Both the position numbers and the translations under genes were made by a program. The notes under the pieces were generated by a model. It had not been told where the DNA came from. It made no database searches and saw only the letters and a program-made list of their open reading frames with translations. Source: Chitinibacter sp. SCUT-21 (GTDB lineage: Bacteria > Pseudomonadota > Gammaproteobacteria > Burkholderiales > Chitinibacteraceae). Taken from it: DNA of 64,000 bases. The stretch is from the NCBI GenBank assembly GCA_041874755.1, contig CP102611.1:558001-622000 (forward strand). The letters run 5' to 3'. Positions 35,758 to 44,698 of the stretch are shown here, piece by piece (position 1 is the first letter of the stretch; each line of letters starts with the position of its first letter).

Positions 35758-36525
35758 TTATTGCCCTTGGTTGATTTCTTTGCGCGTAGAGTCAATCAAT
35801 TTAGCCGCAATCCCAGTATCAGAAAGAATACGCAAGCCATCATTAAAGGTTTTCGCCCAACGTTGGGCATTAGGGTTTTTGCGATCAAAGACCACATGCA
35901 GCGGGGCACTCCAATACGCCTGTGATTGACAGCTGATTTTAGCTTGCTCGACCGGTGCAAGATTCCTGGCAATGACATAAGGGCCGACTTCAATATCAAT
36001 CGGCAACAAATCGATTCGCCCAGCAGCAAGCTTTTTAAAATTACTCACATCGCTATTACTAACATCGGTGCGTAACACGCCAGCTTTGCTGAGCTTATCA
36101 AATTCTTCTGAATAAAAATTACCAGCTGTCACGCCCATCGTAAAGCTACTTAGGTCTTCCAGTTTTTTCCACTGGATGACTTTACCGGCTTGCTGACAGA
36201 AAACCATACTGAGCGATAACACTGGATTGGAATACACCAAATCTTTTTCGCGCTCCGCATTTTTGGCCCAACCAAAACCGCCGTGGTAAGTACCTTGCCG
36301 TACGCCATCAATCGCTCGTTTATTCGGCACATACTCTAATTTAACGTCGATCCCTTTTTGCTCAAAAACCGCGACAACGACACGAGTCAGCAGCCCTTTA
36401 TGCGGTAAGTTGTCCCCCATATATGGGGGATACTCTTGCAATGTTAAGGTAATCTCTTCAGCGTAGCTCGCCGTAACTGTGCACATTGCGACAACACTGC
36501 AAACACCAGCAACAAGCTTTTTCAT
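35758..36525 (-). CDS. periplasmic amino-acid-type substrate-binding protein
   Basis: A 255-residue family 3 solute-binding protein with a signal peptide (MKKLVAGVCSVVAMCTVTASYA). It has LTLQEYPPYMGDNLPHKGLL, the GGFGWAKNAEREKDLVYSNPV segment and TMGVTAGNFYSEEF. Family members bind polar amino acids, but no permease or ATPase gene is adjacent, so it may be an orphan or feed a sensor. ATG 36525 is preferred over the GTG at 36537. It is inserted between leuB and the USG-1 gene, after a terminator. Confidence 0.88.
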   Translation of the reverse strand: MKKLVAGVCSVVAMCTVTASYAEEITLTLQEYPPYMGDNLPHKGLLTRVVVAVFEQKGIDVKLEYVPNKRAIDGVRQGTYHGGFGWAKNAEREKDLVYSNPVLSLSMVFCQQAGKVIQWKKLEDLSSFTMGVTAGNFYSEEFDKLSKAGVLRTDVSNSDVSNFKKLAAGRIDLLPIDIEVGPYVIARNLAPVEQAKISCQSQAYWSAPLHVVFDRKNPNAQRWAKTFNDGLRILSDTGIAAKLIDSTRKEINQGQ

Positions 36526-36581
36526 GACAAACCCCACAATTTTTGCCTGTTAGTACTATAGCAGCGAATCTTACAAACAAT

Positions 36582-36610
36582 AAAAAAAGAGCCTGCACGG
36601 CTCTTTTTTA
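36582..36610 (-). terminator. terminator downstream of leuB
   Basis: AAAAAAGAGCC / GGCTCTTTTTT with a short TGCAC-type loop, T-runs on both strands. It lies 28 bp after leuB and upstream of the binding-protein gene, separating their transcripts. Confidence 0.9.
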
Positions 36611-36638
36611 TTCAACAGCAGCAATTATTTACATAGGT

Positions 36639-37703
36639 TTACATTGCCGCCACGACAGCATCACCCATTGCCGAGCAGCCGACCTTGGTCGTACCAGCTT
36701 CGTAGATGTCCGCCGTGCGCAGGCCTTGCGCCAATACTTTCTTCACCGCGTTTTCCACTCGTTGCGCTGCAGCTTCGTTGTTAAACGTGTAACGCAACAT
36801 CATTGCGACTGACAAAATCGTCGCCAATGGATTGGCAACGTCTTTACCGGCGATATCTGGCGCAGAACCGTGGCTAGGCTCGTACAAGCCTTTGTTGTTC
36901 GCGTCGAGCGACGCGCTTGGCAACATGCCGATTGAGCCAGTCAACATAGACGCTTCATCCGACAAAATATCGCCAAAGATATTGCCAGTGACGACCACGT
37001 CGAACTGTTTTGGCGCTTTCACCAATTGCATCGCGGCGTTATCAACCAACATATGGCTCAGTTCAACGTCTGGATATTCTTTGGCCAGATCAGTCATGAT
37101 CTCTTTCCAGAATTCAGTCGTTTCCAGTACGTTGGCTTTATCGACCGAACACAGTTTCTTGCCGCGCTTTTGCGCCGCTTGGAACGCCACGTGACCAATG
37201 CGGCGAATTTCAGACTCGGCGTACAGCATCGTGTTAAAGCCTTCGCGCTCGCCCGCTTCATTAGTGCGAATACCGCGTGGCTGGCCGAAGTAAATATCGC
37301 CAGTCAATTCGCGCACAATCAGGATATCGAGGCCTGAAACCACTTCAGGCTTCAGCGTTGAAGCGTTGGCCAATTCTGGATACAAAATCGCCGGGCGCAG
37401 ATTGGCAAACAGATTTAAATCTTTACGAATCGCCAGCAGGCCGCGCTCTGGACGCAACGGGCGATCGAGTTTGTCGTATTGCGGGCCACCAACAGCGCCG
37501 AGCAAAATCGCATCGGCTTCGCGCGCTAGGTTTTGTGTAAATTCTGGATACGGTGCGCCGTATTGGTCATACGCAGCGCCACCCAATGGGGCTTCTTGCA
37601 ATTCCAAAGCCAAACCGTCTTTTTGCAATACTTCGAGGACTTTCTTGGCCTGTGCAACAATTTCAGGGCCAATGCCATCACCGGGCAAAATCAATACTTT
37701 CAT
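36639..37703 (-). CDS. leuB: 3-isopropylmalate dehydrogenase
   Basis: A 354-residue LeuB of normal length that oxidises and decarboxylates 3-isopropylmalate to 2-oxoisocaproate precursor in leucine synthesis. Visible: [12 protein letters not shown] at the N terminus, [21 protein letters not shown], the substrate loop DIYFGQPRG and the adenine-binding [21 protein letters not shown] at 37703 follows a weak GAGA-type site. It is separated from leuC/leuD by nagB and by a terminator, so it probably has its own promoter in 37704-37829. Confidence 0.97.
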   Translation of the reverse strand: MKVLILPGDGIGPEIVAQAKKVLEVLQKDGLALELQEAPLGGAAYDQYGAPYPEFTQNLAREADAILLGAVGGPQYDKLDRPLRPERGLLAIRKDLNLFANLRPAILYPELANASTLKPEVVSGLDILIVRELTGDIYFGQPRGIRTNEAGEREGFNTMLYAESEIRRIGHVAFQAAQKRGKKLCSVDKANVLETTEFWKEIMTDLAKEYPDVELSHMLVDNAAMQLVKAPKQFDVVVTGNIFGDILSDEASMLTGSIGMLPSASLDANNKGLYEPSHGSAPDIAGKDVANPLATILSVAMMLRYTFNNEAAAQRVENAVKKVLAQGLRTADIYEAGTTKVGCSAMGDAVVAAM

Positions 37704-37829
37704 TTTTTATCTCGCAAGCTTTTTAGTGGTATTTATTGATGCACGGGGTATTAAGCCACAAGCCTTATTGAATCGGAGCTAGAACCTTATACCCTAATAC
37801 ACGCATCAGTCTCTACGCTTTATACGTAG

Positions 37830-37854
37830 AAAAAGAGGGGCAAGCCCCTCTTTT
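37830..37854 (-). terminator. terminator downstream of nagB
   Basis: A strong stem AAAAGAGGGG/CCCCTCTTTT with a CAAG loop, ending in T on both strands, 17 bp after the nagB stop. It isolates nagB from leuB. Confidence 0.92.
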
Positions 37855-37870
37855 GATGTGTCATGTTCGA

Positions 37871-38602
37871 TTAGAACGATACTTTGTAATCCACATCGCA
37901 ATCAGTCAATACAATCACGCGTGGGTGCGTTTGCAGCAATGACGCTGGTACTTGCGTGGTGATCGGGCCGTTCAAGGTTGCATCCAAGATTGCCGCTTTT
38001 TCAGCGCCCTTCACAACCAACAAGATTGCTTTAGCTTGCATGATTGAGCCCATACCCATCGTTACCGCATGAGTTGGTACATCATCAATGCTGTCGAAGA
38101 AGCGTTTGTTGGCTTCGCGAGTTTCTTCTTTCAGCGTTACTTTATAAGTACCGCGCGACAATTGCGTATCTGGTTCGTTAAAGCCGATGTGACCATTGTG
38201 GCCAATACCGAGCAATTGCAAATCAACTGGACCTTGCTCGAACATCATTTTGTCGTAGTTACGGCATTCAGCATCCACGTCTGCGGCATTGCCATTTGGC
38301 ACGTGCGTGTTTTCTGCTTTGATATCGATGTGATCAAACAGATTGCGTTGCATGAAATTGCGGTAGCTTTCTGGGTGAGTCACTGGCAGGCCAACGTACT
38401 CGTCCAAGTTAAATGTTTTGGCTTGCGCGAAGCTCACCAAACCAGCTTGATAAGTTTTAACGATTTCTTTGTACAAACCCACTGGGGTACCACCGGTTGC
38501 CATACCCAAAACTGCATTAGGTTTAGCACGCACCATAGAGATAATCAGGTCAGCTGCGGCACGATCTAGATCGCTTTGATTTTTGAATTTATGCAAGATC
38601 AT
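37871..38602 (-). CDS. nagB: glucosamine-6-phosphate deaminase
   Basis: A 243-residue NagB that converts glucosamine 6-phosphate to fructose 6-phosphate and ammonia in GlcNAc/chitin catabolism. It has GMATGGTPVGLYKEIV (sugar phosphate loop), TFNLDEYVGL with the catalytic aspartate, and GIGHNGHIGFNEPDTQL. It lies between leuD and leuB and is flanked by terminators on both sides, so it is an independent unit inserted into the leu cluster. This fits an organism that feeds on chitin. Confidence 0.96.
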   Translation of the reverse strand: MILHKFKNQSDLDRAAADLIISMVRAKPNAVLGMATGGTPVGLYKEIVKTYQAGLVSFAQAKTFNLDEYVGLPVTHPESYRNFMQRNLFDHIDIKAENTHVPNGNAADVDAECRNYDKMMFEQGPVDLQLLGIGHNGHIGFNEPDTQLSRGTYKVTLKEETREANKRFFDSIDDVPTHAVTMGMGSIMQAKAILLVVKGAEKAAILDATLNGPITTQVPASLLQTHPRVIVLTDCDVDYKVSF

Positions 38603-38680
38603 CGGTTTTTTTCCAAAAAGTGAATTTGACCGTAATAGGATACGACAAAATTCTAAGAATAATATTGATAAAGCCTAAAA

Positions 38681-38718
38681 AAATGAGCCCCAAAATCGCG
38701 TCAAATTGGGGCTCATTT
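38681..38718 (-). terminator. terminator downstream of leuD
   Basis: AAATGAGCCCCAA and TTGGGGCTCATTT form a 13-bp stem with a 12-nt loop directly after the leuD stop; the minus strand continues with a TTTTTT-like run. It ends the leuC-entericidin-leuD transcript. Confidence 0.88.
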
Positions 38719-38719
38719 G

Positions 38720-39358
38720 TTATTTAGCAAATAACCACGGCTGCTCAGCTTGGCGTTTGGCTTCAAAAGCGCTGATTTCATCGCGATGCGCGAGGGTCAG
38801 GCCAATTTCATCCAAACCATTGAGCAAACAGTGCTTGCGGTGTTCGGTAATTTCAAAATTGAAAACCTGACCGCTTGGCGTAGTAATCGTTTGCGCGGTC
38901 AAATCGATATTCAGCCGGTACCCTTCTGCTTTGGCTTCATTAAATAACTGATCAACCACGGCAGCAGGTTGCACGATTGGCAACAGGCCATTTTTAAAAC
39001 AGTTATTGAAGAAAATGTCTGCAAAGCTTGGGGCAATCAAAGCACGAAAGCCATAGTCTTCAATCGCCCAAGGCGCGTGTTCACGCGAGCTGCCGCAACC
39101 GAAATTATCACGCGCCAGTAAAATTTGCGCGCCTTGATTGCGTGGTAAATTGAGCTCGAAATCTGGGTTGAGTGGACGCTGGCTATTGTCCATACCCGGC
39201 TCACCTTGATCTAGGTAACGCCATTCGTCAAACAAGTTCGGGCCAAAGCCGGAACGTTTAATCGATTTTAAAAACTGTTTTGGAATGATCGCGTCGGTAT
39301 CGACATTCGCGCGATCCATCGCGCAGACCAAACCGTCTAATTGGATAAATGGTTTCAT
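38720..39358 (-). CDS. leuD: 3-isopropylmalate dehydratase small subunit
   Basis: A 212-residue LeuD. It has [19 protein letters not shown] near the N terminus and the swivelling-domain signature [21 protein letters not shown], then [17 protein letters not shown]. With LeuC it isomerises 2- to 3-isopropylmalate. It starts 7 bp after the entericidin gene. The length equals that of other betaproteobacterial LeuD proteins. Confidence 0.97.
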   Translation of the reverse strand: MKPFIQLDGLVCAMDRANVDTDAIIPKQFLKSIKRSGFGPNLFDEWRYLDQGEPGMDNSQRPLNPDFELNLPRNQGAQILLARDNFGCGSSREHAPWAIEDYGFRALIAPSFADIFFNNCFKNGLLPIVQPAAVVDQLFNEAKAEGYRLNIDLTAQTITTPSGQVFNFEITEHRKHCLLNGLDEIGLTLAHRDEISAFEAKRQAEQPWLFAK

Positions 39359-39365
39359 TGTTTAA

Positions 39366-39497
39366 TCACTTAGATGATTTTTCGTCGATTTGTTTACCCA
39401 GCTTTTGCAAATCTTTGCCAAAGCCATTCACGGTATTACACGCCGACAAAGAGAAGGCCAGCAAAAACATGCTTAAAGCAACTGCTGTTCGTTTCAT
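39366..39497 (-). CDS. entericidin A/B-type small lipoprotein
   Basis: A 43-residue protein: MKRTAVALSMFLLAFSLSAC is a lipoprotein signal with lipobox LSAC (Cys20), followed by NTVNGFGKDLQKLGKQID, the entericidin pattern. GGAGGAAG lies 7 nt before ATG 39497. It sits between leuC (15 bp) and leuD (7 bp), a position seen for such genes in many betaproteobacteria. The role in the leu operon is not known; entericidins are linked to cell lysis or envelope stress. Confidence 0.85.
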   Translation of the reverse strand: MKRTAVALSMFLLAFSLSACNTVNGFGKDLQKLGKQIDEKSSK

Positions 39498-39512
39498 ACT
39501 GCCTTCCTCCAC

Positions 39513-40934
39513 TTAATTCCAGCTACGTACGTCGACAAAATGGCCGGCGATTGCAGCTGCTGCGGCCATCTCTGGGCTTACCAAATGCGTGCGACCACCT
39601 TGACCTTGGCGACCTTCGAAATTGCGGTTTGACGTTGACGCGCAACGCTCGCCCGGTGCCAAACGATCGGCATTCATCGCCAAGCACATTGAACAGCCTG
39701 GTTCGCGCCATTCAAAGCCAGCCTCAATAAAGACTTTATCCAAGCCTTCGGCTTCAGCTTGAGCTTTCACCAAGCCAGAACCAGGTACGATCAACACCAG
39801 CTTCACGCTATCGGCTTTCTTTTTGCCTTTGATCACGCTGGCAGCTGCGCGCAAGTCTTCGATGCGGCTATTGGTACAGGAACCGATAAATACTTTATCA
39901 ACGGGAATTTCAGTCAGCGGGGTATCGGCGCTGAGACCCATATATTGCAAGGCACGCTCGTAGCTGCCGCGCTTTACTGGATCAGCTTCATTGGCTGGAT
40001 TTGGTACTTTGCCAGACACACCCAGCACTTGTTCAGGCGAGGTACCCCAAGTCACTTGTGGCTCGATATCTTCAGCGCGCAGTTCAACCACGGCATCAAA
40101 AACTGCACCTTCATCCGATACCAGCTCGCGCCAGTTCGCGACCGCGGCATCCCATTGCTCCGCGCTTGGCGAGAATGGACGACCTTTCAGGTATTCGATG
40201 GTTTTGTCATCAACTGCAACCATACCAGCGCGTGCACCGCCCTCGATGGCCATATTGCATAAGGTCATCCGACCTTCCATGCTCAAGCTACGAATGGCTT
40301 CGCCACCGAATTCGATTGCATAACCGGTACCGCCCGCAGTGCCGATTTTGCCGATGATTGCCAAGGCCACGTCTTTAGCCGTAACGCCTGTGCCGAGTTT
40401 GCCATCAACGCGAACCAGCATCGCTTTGGATTTTTTAGCGACCAGCGTTTGTGTAGCGAGTACGTGCTCAACTTCCGAAGTACCGATACCATGCGCCAAA
40501 GCTGCAAAAGCACCGTGAGTTGAAGTATGGCTATCGCCGCAGACTACGGTCATACCAGGCAGCGTCGCACCATTTTCAGGGCCAACGACGTGCACGATAC
40601 CTTGGCGTTGATCTTTAAATGGGAAGTAGGCCAGAGCGCCGAATTCTTTAATATTGGCGTCTAGCGTTTCAACTTGTAGGCGAGAAATAGGATCTTGAAT
40701 CCCTTTTTCCCACTCATTGGTTGGCGTGTTGTGATCTGCCGTGGCCACCACAGAAGATTTGCGCCATGGCTGGCGATTCGCCAGCTTTAAGCCTTCAAAT
40801 GCTTGTGGGCTGGTTACTTCGTGAACCAAGTGACGGTCAATATAAATTAAACAGGTACCATCAGCTTCTTCGCGAATAACATGCGAATGCCAAAGTTTGT
40901 CGTACAGAGTTTTAGCGGACTGAATTTGAGACAT
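39513..40934 (-). CDS. leuC: 3-isopropylmalate dehydratase large subunit
   Basis: A 473-residue aconitase-family enzyme. It has [14 protein letters not shown] at the start, [33 protein letters not shown], the cluster cysteine in [16 protein letters not shown] and the pair in [13 protein letters not shown], so the three [4Fe-4S] cysteines are all present. ATG at 40934 fits the family length and the promoter position; a TTG at 40958 would lie only about 8 nt from the predicted transcription start. Confidence 0.96.
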   Translation of the reverse strand: MSQIQSAKTLYDKLWHSHVIREEADGTCLIYIDRHLVHEVTSPQAFEGLKLANRQPWRKSSVVATADHNTPTNEWEKGIQDPISRLQVETLDANIKEFGALAYFPFKDQRQGIVHVVGPENGATLPGMTVVCGDSHTSTHGAFAALAHGIGTSEVEHVLATQTLVAKKSKAMLVRVDGKLGTGVTAKDVALAIIGKIGTAGGTGYAIEFGGEAIRSLSMEGRMTLCNMAIEGGARAGMVAVDDKTIEYLKGRPFSPSAEQWDAAVANWRELVSDEGAVFDAVVELRAEDIEPQVTWGTSPEQVLGVSGKVPNPANEADPVKRGSYERALQYMGLSADTPLTEIPVDKVFIGSCTNSRIEDLRAAASVIKGKKKADSVKLVLIVPGSGLVKAQAEAEGLDKVFIEAGFEWREPGCSMCLAMNADRLAPGERCASTSNRNFEGRQGQGGRTHLVSPEMAAAAAIAGHFVDVRSWN

Positions 40935-40972
40935 AGCAAGGATCGCCTGTTGGGACAATCGGGAAACCCCTG

Positions 40973-41001
40973 ATAGTAGCGGATTCGCCCCATTGCGACA
41001 A
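40973..41001 (-). promoter_or_regulatory. predicted promoter of leuC
   Basis: On the minus strand TTGTCG (41001-40996) and TACTAT (40978-40973) are spaced by 17 bp, with a start point near 40966 and a leader of about 32 nt. No leader peptide with a run of leucine codons is visible, so classical attenuation is unlikely. Confidence 0.55.
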
Positions 41002-41067
41002 CCAATCCATTAGGGTTCTGCCTGATATTTCGACTATAAACTGCGTCACTTGCTTTTGCGATTCAGA

Positions 41068-41087
41068 GTTAGATAATTAGATCTAAC
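41068..41087 (+). promoter_or_regulatory. inverted repeat in the barnase promoter region
   Basis: GTTAGAT and ATCTAAC are perfect 7-bp reverse complements around a 6-bp AATTAG centre, 20 bp before the ribonuclease start codon. It may be an operator; the binding protein is unknown. Confidence 0.45.
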
Positions 41088-41106
41088 AGCCAATGGATTA
41101 CCAATA

Positions 41107-41547
41107 ATGAAAATCCAGCGAATCATCTTGTCGCTTTTAGCAAATTGCATTGCCGCCAATCTGTATGCCGCAATGCCAAGCTGCAACGAAATTGCTCAGC
41201 GCATCGCACACGAAAAACACATTCCAGCCGCAGAGTTATCGTCGATTTTAGCTAGCCTAAATCAATTTAAGCGGCTCCCTGATCAGTTTGTTACCAAAAG
41301 GGTAGCTCAAGCTGCCGGCTGGCGCCCTGGAGAGAGTCTTTGGGATTCTTTACCAGGAAAATCGATTGGTGGCGACCGATTTGGTAACCGAGAACAACGA
41401 CTACCCAAGGGGCATTATTTCGAGGCCGATCTCGATTATCAGGGCAAAAAACGAAATGCCAAACGTATCGTCTTTCAAAACCCTGGAAAACGCTATATTA
41501 CAATTGATCACTACAACACATTTACGGAGATCCCTGCATGTTCTTAG
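41107..41547 (+). CDS. secreted barnase-type guanyl-specific ribonuclease
   Basis: A 146-residue protein with a signal peptide (residues 1-21, ends YAA) and a mature barnase/microbial RNase domain. Key positions are the general base glutamate in YFEADLDYQG, arginine in NAKRIVFQN and the catalytic histidine in YITIDHYNTFTEIP. It cuts RNA after guanine, probably outside the cell or in competitors. The last 10 bp overlap the barstar-type inhibitor gene. Confidence 0.92.
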   Translation: MKIQRIILSLLANCIAANLYAAMPSCNEIAQRIAHEKHIPAAELSSILASLNQFKRLPDQFVTKRVAQAAGWRPGESLWDSLPGKSIGGDRFGNREQRLPKGHYFEADLDYQGKKRNAKRIVFQNPGKRYITIDHYNTFTEIPACS

Positions 41548-41816
41548 GCACCCAAATTACACTCCGTGATATTCAATCCCTAGACGACGCCTACAATCAA
41601 ATATCAACTCAAGCGCATCTACCAAATACTTTTGGCCGAAACCTTGATGCGCTCTTTGATGTCCTTAGCTTAGATCTGGAAGGTCCGGTACAAATTACCT
41701 GGCAAGAATGTGCCCAAGCGCAGAAAATAATGCCTGGAACTCAATTTGAAGACCTGATGTGCGTGTTAAAAGATGCTGCTGGTGAACGGAGCGACCTGCA
41801 AATCAACATCACCTAA
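41538..41816 (+). CDS. barstar-type ribonuclease inhibitor
   Basis: A 92-residue barstar-family protein: ITLRDIQSLDDAYNQISTQAHLPNTFGRNLDALFDVL contains the acidic inhibitory helix and the LPNTFGRNLDALFDVL signature. It lacks a signal peptide, so it protects the cytoplasm from its own nuclease. It starts inside the ribonuclease gene, so the two are made together. Confidence 0.93.
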   Translation: MFLGTQITLRDIQSLDDAYNQISTQAHLPNTFGRNLDALFDVLSLDLEGPVQITWQECAQAQKIMPGTQFEDLMCVLKDAAGERSDLQINIT

Positions 41817-41835
41817 TACTCAGGGGTATTTTTTT
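41815..41835 (+). terminator. short terminator after the barstar gene
   Basis: AATAC/GTATT, a 5-bp stem with a 6-nt loop, overlaps the last base pairs after the stop and is followed by five extra T. The stem is weak. The remaining 41836-41963 stretch contains no gene I can support. Confidence 0.45.
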
Positions 41836-41963
41836 AAAAGACATGTAATTCAATACATCTAGAGCAATACCCTAACAAATTTCAGAATATACACCGCCCA
41901 AAACTCTCAAAAACAAACTCCAGCAAAACAGATTACTTGCACCCATTGTCATTATTCAACAAG

Positions 41964-41996
41964 TTGAAAGTGGAATAGTGCCGTGTCATAAACGGC
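41964..41996 (+). promoter_or_regulatory. promoter and possible operator of the XRE regulator
   Basis: TTGAAA (41964-41969) and CATAAA (41987-41992) are 17 bp apart. The inverted repeat GCCGT-N7-ACGGC (41980-41996) covers the -10 region, as expected for an autorepressor site. A further ACGGC half-site lies at 42031. Confidence 0.45.
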
Positions 41997-42073
41997 CAAA
42001 ATTCTTATGATGAATGCAACATTTATCAAAACGGCATAGATGTCCCTCAATCACATCATTAAGGAGCACAACC

Positions 42074-42355
42074 ATGACGACAACGTTGAATCCAAAGCAA
42101 ATTCGCAAACAATTGGGTCTGAACCAACAAGAGTTCTGGAGCCTCATTGGGGTAACGCAAAGTGGCGGCTCTCGCTATGAAAGTGGCCGCACCATGCCAA
42201 AACCAGTTCGTGAATTATTGCGTGTGGTTCATGTGGAAGGCATTGATTTGGCGACTCTTAAAAGCGAGGAAATCAAAGCGCTAAACTATTTGCGCGAACA
42301 ACAACCTCATTTGCTCGAAGATTTGATCAAAAAAGCCACAGAAACAGCGATTTAA
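42074..42355 (+). CDS. XRE-type helix-turn-helix regulator
   Basis: A 93-residue protein whose N-terminal half is an XRE helix-turn-helix (NPKQIRKQLGLNQQEFWSLIGVTQSGGSRYESGRTMP), followed by a short helical tail. AAGGAG lies 8 nt before ATG 42074, which decides the start against 42014. The family includes repressors of phage, toxin-antitoxin and metabolic genes. It might regulate itself through the repeat in its own promoter; no partner gene is recognisable. Confidence 0.88.
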   Translation: MTTTLNPKQIRKQLGLNQQEFWSLIGVTQSGGSRYESGRTMPKPVRELLRVVHVEGIDLATLKSEEIKALNYLREQQPHLLEDLIKKATETAI

Positions 42356-42361
42356 ATTCAA

Positions 42362-43219
42362 TTAAACACTGAGCTTAACCGTTAAGCCCAAGTGTTCCAA
42401 CCGCCCTTGCAGCGACTGCATCCAACCTATTGGGGCAGCACTAAGGCGCGGAGCCTCAATTTGCAGCGAGGGTCGAGCTAAGCCGTAAAGCAAGACCCCC
42501 GCTAGAGGCACACCAGCACGCAGCTGCTCAGCTAAAAAATCGATATATGCAACAATTTCTTCTTCGCTTGGTAAAACCCCATCAGTGGCAAACATGCAGG
42601 TCTGCACCCACGTGGAGCAACTTTGTGCTGAAGTTGCCAACCGCCTCGCCACCTGCACCCGAGTCAGTGCTATTTGGTTCACCCATTCGACGCCATCTTG
42701 TGGTGCTCGATCAATCTTAAACCAAACCTCTCCTTGCATCTCAGACAATCTAGCTAAAGCCATTTGCACTTGAGGTTTATCCAACTGGCTACCATTGGTA
42801 ATCACAACGGTTTTGACATCGAGGTTATATTTTTGTCGCGCTGCGGCAACCAACTCACAGGCTGCTAAAAATTGCTTTGACGTGGTTGGCTCGCCATTGC
42901 CCGAAAAGGCGATATCATTTAAGCGCTGCGCTTCGGGTGGCACAGCAGTTGCCATGAAATCCCCATAAACGATTTGATTGAGCATTAAATCAAGCTCTAA
43001 CTCCAGCTGCTGAAGATCGATCTCAGGCGCTGAGCCGCGGACCAAGTCGGGAACTTGGCAATACACACAGCGCCAGTTACAGGCATTATTCGGATTCAGA
43101 TTGATCCCAATTGACACCCCGCCCGCCCGCCTTGAGATGACTGGATAAACATATTTCAAACCTGCAATATCGCGACGGTGATCGCTCACGCTCAGAGGAC
43201 TGCTAATTTGTATGCTCAT
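42362..43219 (-). CDS. radical SAM protein
   Basis: A 285-residue radical SAM enzyme with iron-sulfur motif NACNWRCVYCQ (CxxxCxxC, about residues 47-54), a GNGEPTTSKQF glycine-rich SAM site and VVITNGSQL. The family is widespread and uncharacterised; the substrate is unknown. It is convergent with the XRE gene (6 bp between stops) and follows the UspA gene by 15 bp on the minus strand. Confidence 0.88.
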   Translation of the reverse strand: MSIQISSPLSVSDHRRDIAGLKYVYPVISRRAGGVSIGINLNPNNACNWRCVYCQVPDLVRGSAPEIDLQQLELELDLMLNQIVYGDFMATAVPPEAQRLNDIAFSGNGEPTTSKQFLAACELVAAARQKYNLDVKTVVITNGSQLDKPQVQMALARLSEMQGEVWFKIDRAPQDGVEWVNQIALTRVQVARRLATSAQSCSTWVQTCMFATDGVLPSEEEIVAYIDFLAEQLRAGVPLAGVLLYGLARPSLQIEAPRLSAAPIGWMQSLQGRLEHLGLTVKLSV

Positions 43220-43234
43220 GCAAAACCTTAAAAA

Positions 43235-43678
43235 CTAATGCGCTTTCACTAATAACACTGGAATATGCGTATGGCGCATTACGCCTTCTGCGACACTACC
43301 CAACAGCATATGCGTTAAACCTCCATAGCCATGCGTGCCCATCACAAGCAATTGGGCCTGCCATTGCTGCGCTTCATCCACCAAAGTTCGCGCGATCTGC
43401 CCGCCCCAAATTTCCAGCAATGCCGTCTCAGTGCAAATCGCTTGTTTTTTCAGCAACGCGGCCTGCTCCTGCAGCAGACTTTGCCCCCCTTCTTTAAGAG
43501 AAGCCTGTAGTTGTGGGACATCCAGAAACTCGTTAGCACTCCAAGCGAACTGCGCCAAGTCGATGACATGCACCAAACGGACGATTGCATGCTGCTCCAC
43601 TGCCAGCCTAGTCGCCTCTTGTAGTGCAGCTGCACTGGTCTCGCTATGATCAATGGGTACTAAAATGCGGGTATACAT
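43235..43678 (-). CDS. universal stress protein UspA family
   Basis: A 147-residue single UspA domain: RILVPIDHSETSAAALQEA at the start and the ATP-binding pattern MGTHGYGGLTHMLLGSVAEGVMRHTHIPVLLV at the end (G-2x-G-9x-G-S). It is a cytoplasmic stress protein induced by growth arrest. ATG 43678 is supported by GAAGGAG; the longer frame to 43786 is not. It is probably co-transcribed with the radical SAM gene. Confidence 0.93.
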   Translation of the reverse strand: MYTRILVPIDHSETSAAALQEATRLAVEQHAIVRLVHVIDLAQFAWSANEFLDVPQLQASLKEGGQSLLQEQAALLKKQAICTETALLEIWGGQIARTLVDEAQQWQAQLLVMGTHGYGGLTHMLLGSVAEGVMRHTHIPVLLVKAH

Positions 43679-43805
43679 TTTTGACTCCTTCGACTTAGTT
43701 TCTTTTAGTCTAGCAGGCTCATCACCACTTGGGCTATTGCGGCTCAGCGTGGAACGGGAATACACTGAACAAAAATACTTAAGCAACTTCTAATTTAAAC
43801 CAATC

Positions 43806-44228
43806 ATGGCACGACTAGAACTTGATCTACCCGAGTGCTCTTTATTTACCGCCGAGTTGGCGGTTCGCATTCGCGACATCAATTATGGGCAGCATTTGAG
43901 TAACGATGCTTTGCTGTCCATGCTGCATGAAGCACGCTTGCAATGGCTTAGATCTTTAAACTATACAACCGAGTTAGATATTGATGGCAAAGGCCTCATT
44001 ATGGCGGATGCTGCAATTGTGTTTAAAAATGAGGCTTTTTATGGCGATGTGTTGCGAATAAGCCTTGGCGTCAAGGAAATCACTCGCGCCAGCTTTGATC
44101 TTTACTATGATATCAGCCACCAAACGCAGACCATTGCTCAAGCAAAAACTGCGATGGTAGCTTATGATTACCAACTGAAAAAAATCACCAGCTTGCCGTC
44201 GGTGTTACGCGCAGTGCTACAACAATAA
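43806..44228 (+). CDS. acyl-CoA thioesterase, hotdog fold
   Basis: A 140-residue 4-hydroxybenzoyl-CoA thioesterase-type protein. It has RIRDINYGQHLSNDALLSMLHEAR, in which aspartate and histidine shape the active site, and AAIVFKNEAFYGDVL strands. The substrate may be a medium- or branched-chain acyl-CoA. It is divergent from uspA and 12 bp before the TerB-like gene. Confidence 0.87.
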   Translation: MARLELDLPECSLFTAELAVRIRDINYGQHLSNDALLSMLHEARLQWLRSLNYTTELDIDGKGLIMADAAIVFKNEAFYGDVLRISLGVKEITRASFDLYYDISHQTQTIAQAKTAMVAYDYQLKKITSLPSVLRAVLQQ

Positions 44229-44240
44229 AAGGATACCGAA

Positions 44241-44654
44241 ATGAAAAAATATGCCATCAACAGCCCTGAAGCAATGGCGCGTTTGCTTGTTTTGCAGATG
44301 ATCTGTGACGGAAATTTCGACCCTGAAGAAATTGATGAGCTTGAGCATTTGCACATCTACGATGTACTTGGTATTACGCGCAAAGGGTTTATTCAAGTAT
44401 TACAAGACTACTGCAATGATATCGGCGATGAAGCTGATGAAAAAGGCAGCGTTCATCTGGTCGATAAGGATCGTCTCGATCAACTCCTCGAAACAGTGGA
44501 CGACCCGAAAAAGCGCCTGCAATTGGCGGCTTTATCACTTGATTTGGCAAAATCCGACGAAGAAATCAACGACGCAGAGTTGGCCGTGTTTAGCCGTATG
44601 CTCAAAAAATGGCATCTCAGCTTAGATGATCTACAACTGGCATTTGACCACTAA
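44241..44654 (+). CDS. TerB-like helical protein
   Basis: A 137-residue all-helical acidic protein. The pattern LLVLQMICDGNFDPEEIDELEHL and the later SLDLAKSDEEINDAELAVFSRMLKKW resembles two TerB-type units with metal-chelating acidic residues. TerB-like proteins associate with membranes and stress response; the role here is unknown. AAGGA precedes the ATG. It is probably co-transcribed with the thioesterase gene. Confidence 0.72.
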   Translation: MKKYAINSPEAMARLLVLQMICDGNFDPEEIDELEHLHIYDVLGITRKGFIQVLQDYCNDIGDEADEKGSVHLVDKDRLDQLLETVDDPKKRLQLAALSLDLAKSDEEINDAELAVFSRMLKKWHLSLDDLQLAFDH

Positions 44655-44698
44655 TTAAGCTTTACTTACAACAACACTGGTCGAATTGGGTATAGGGT

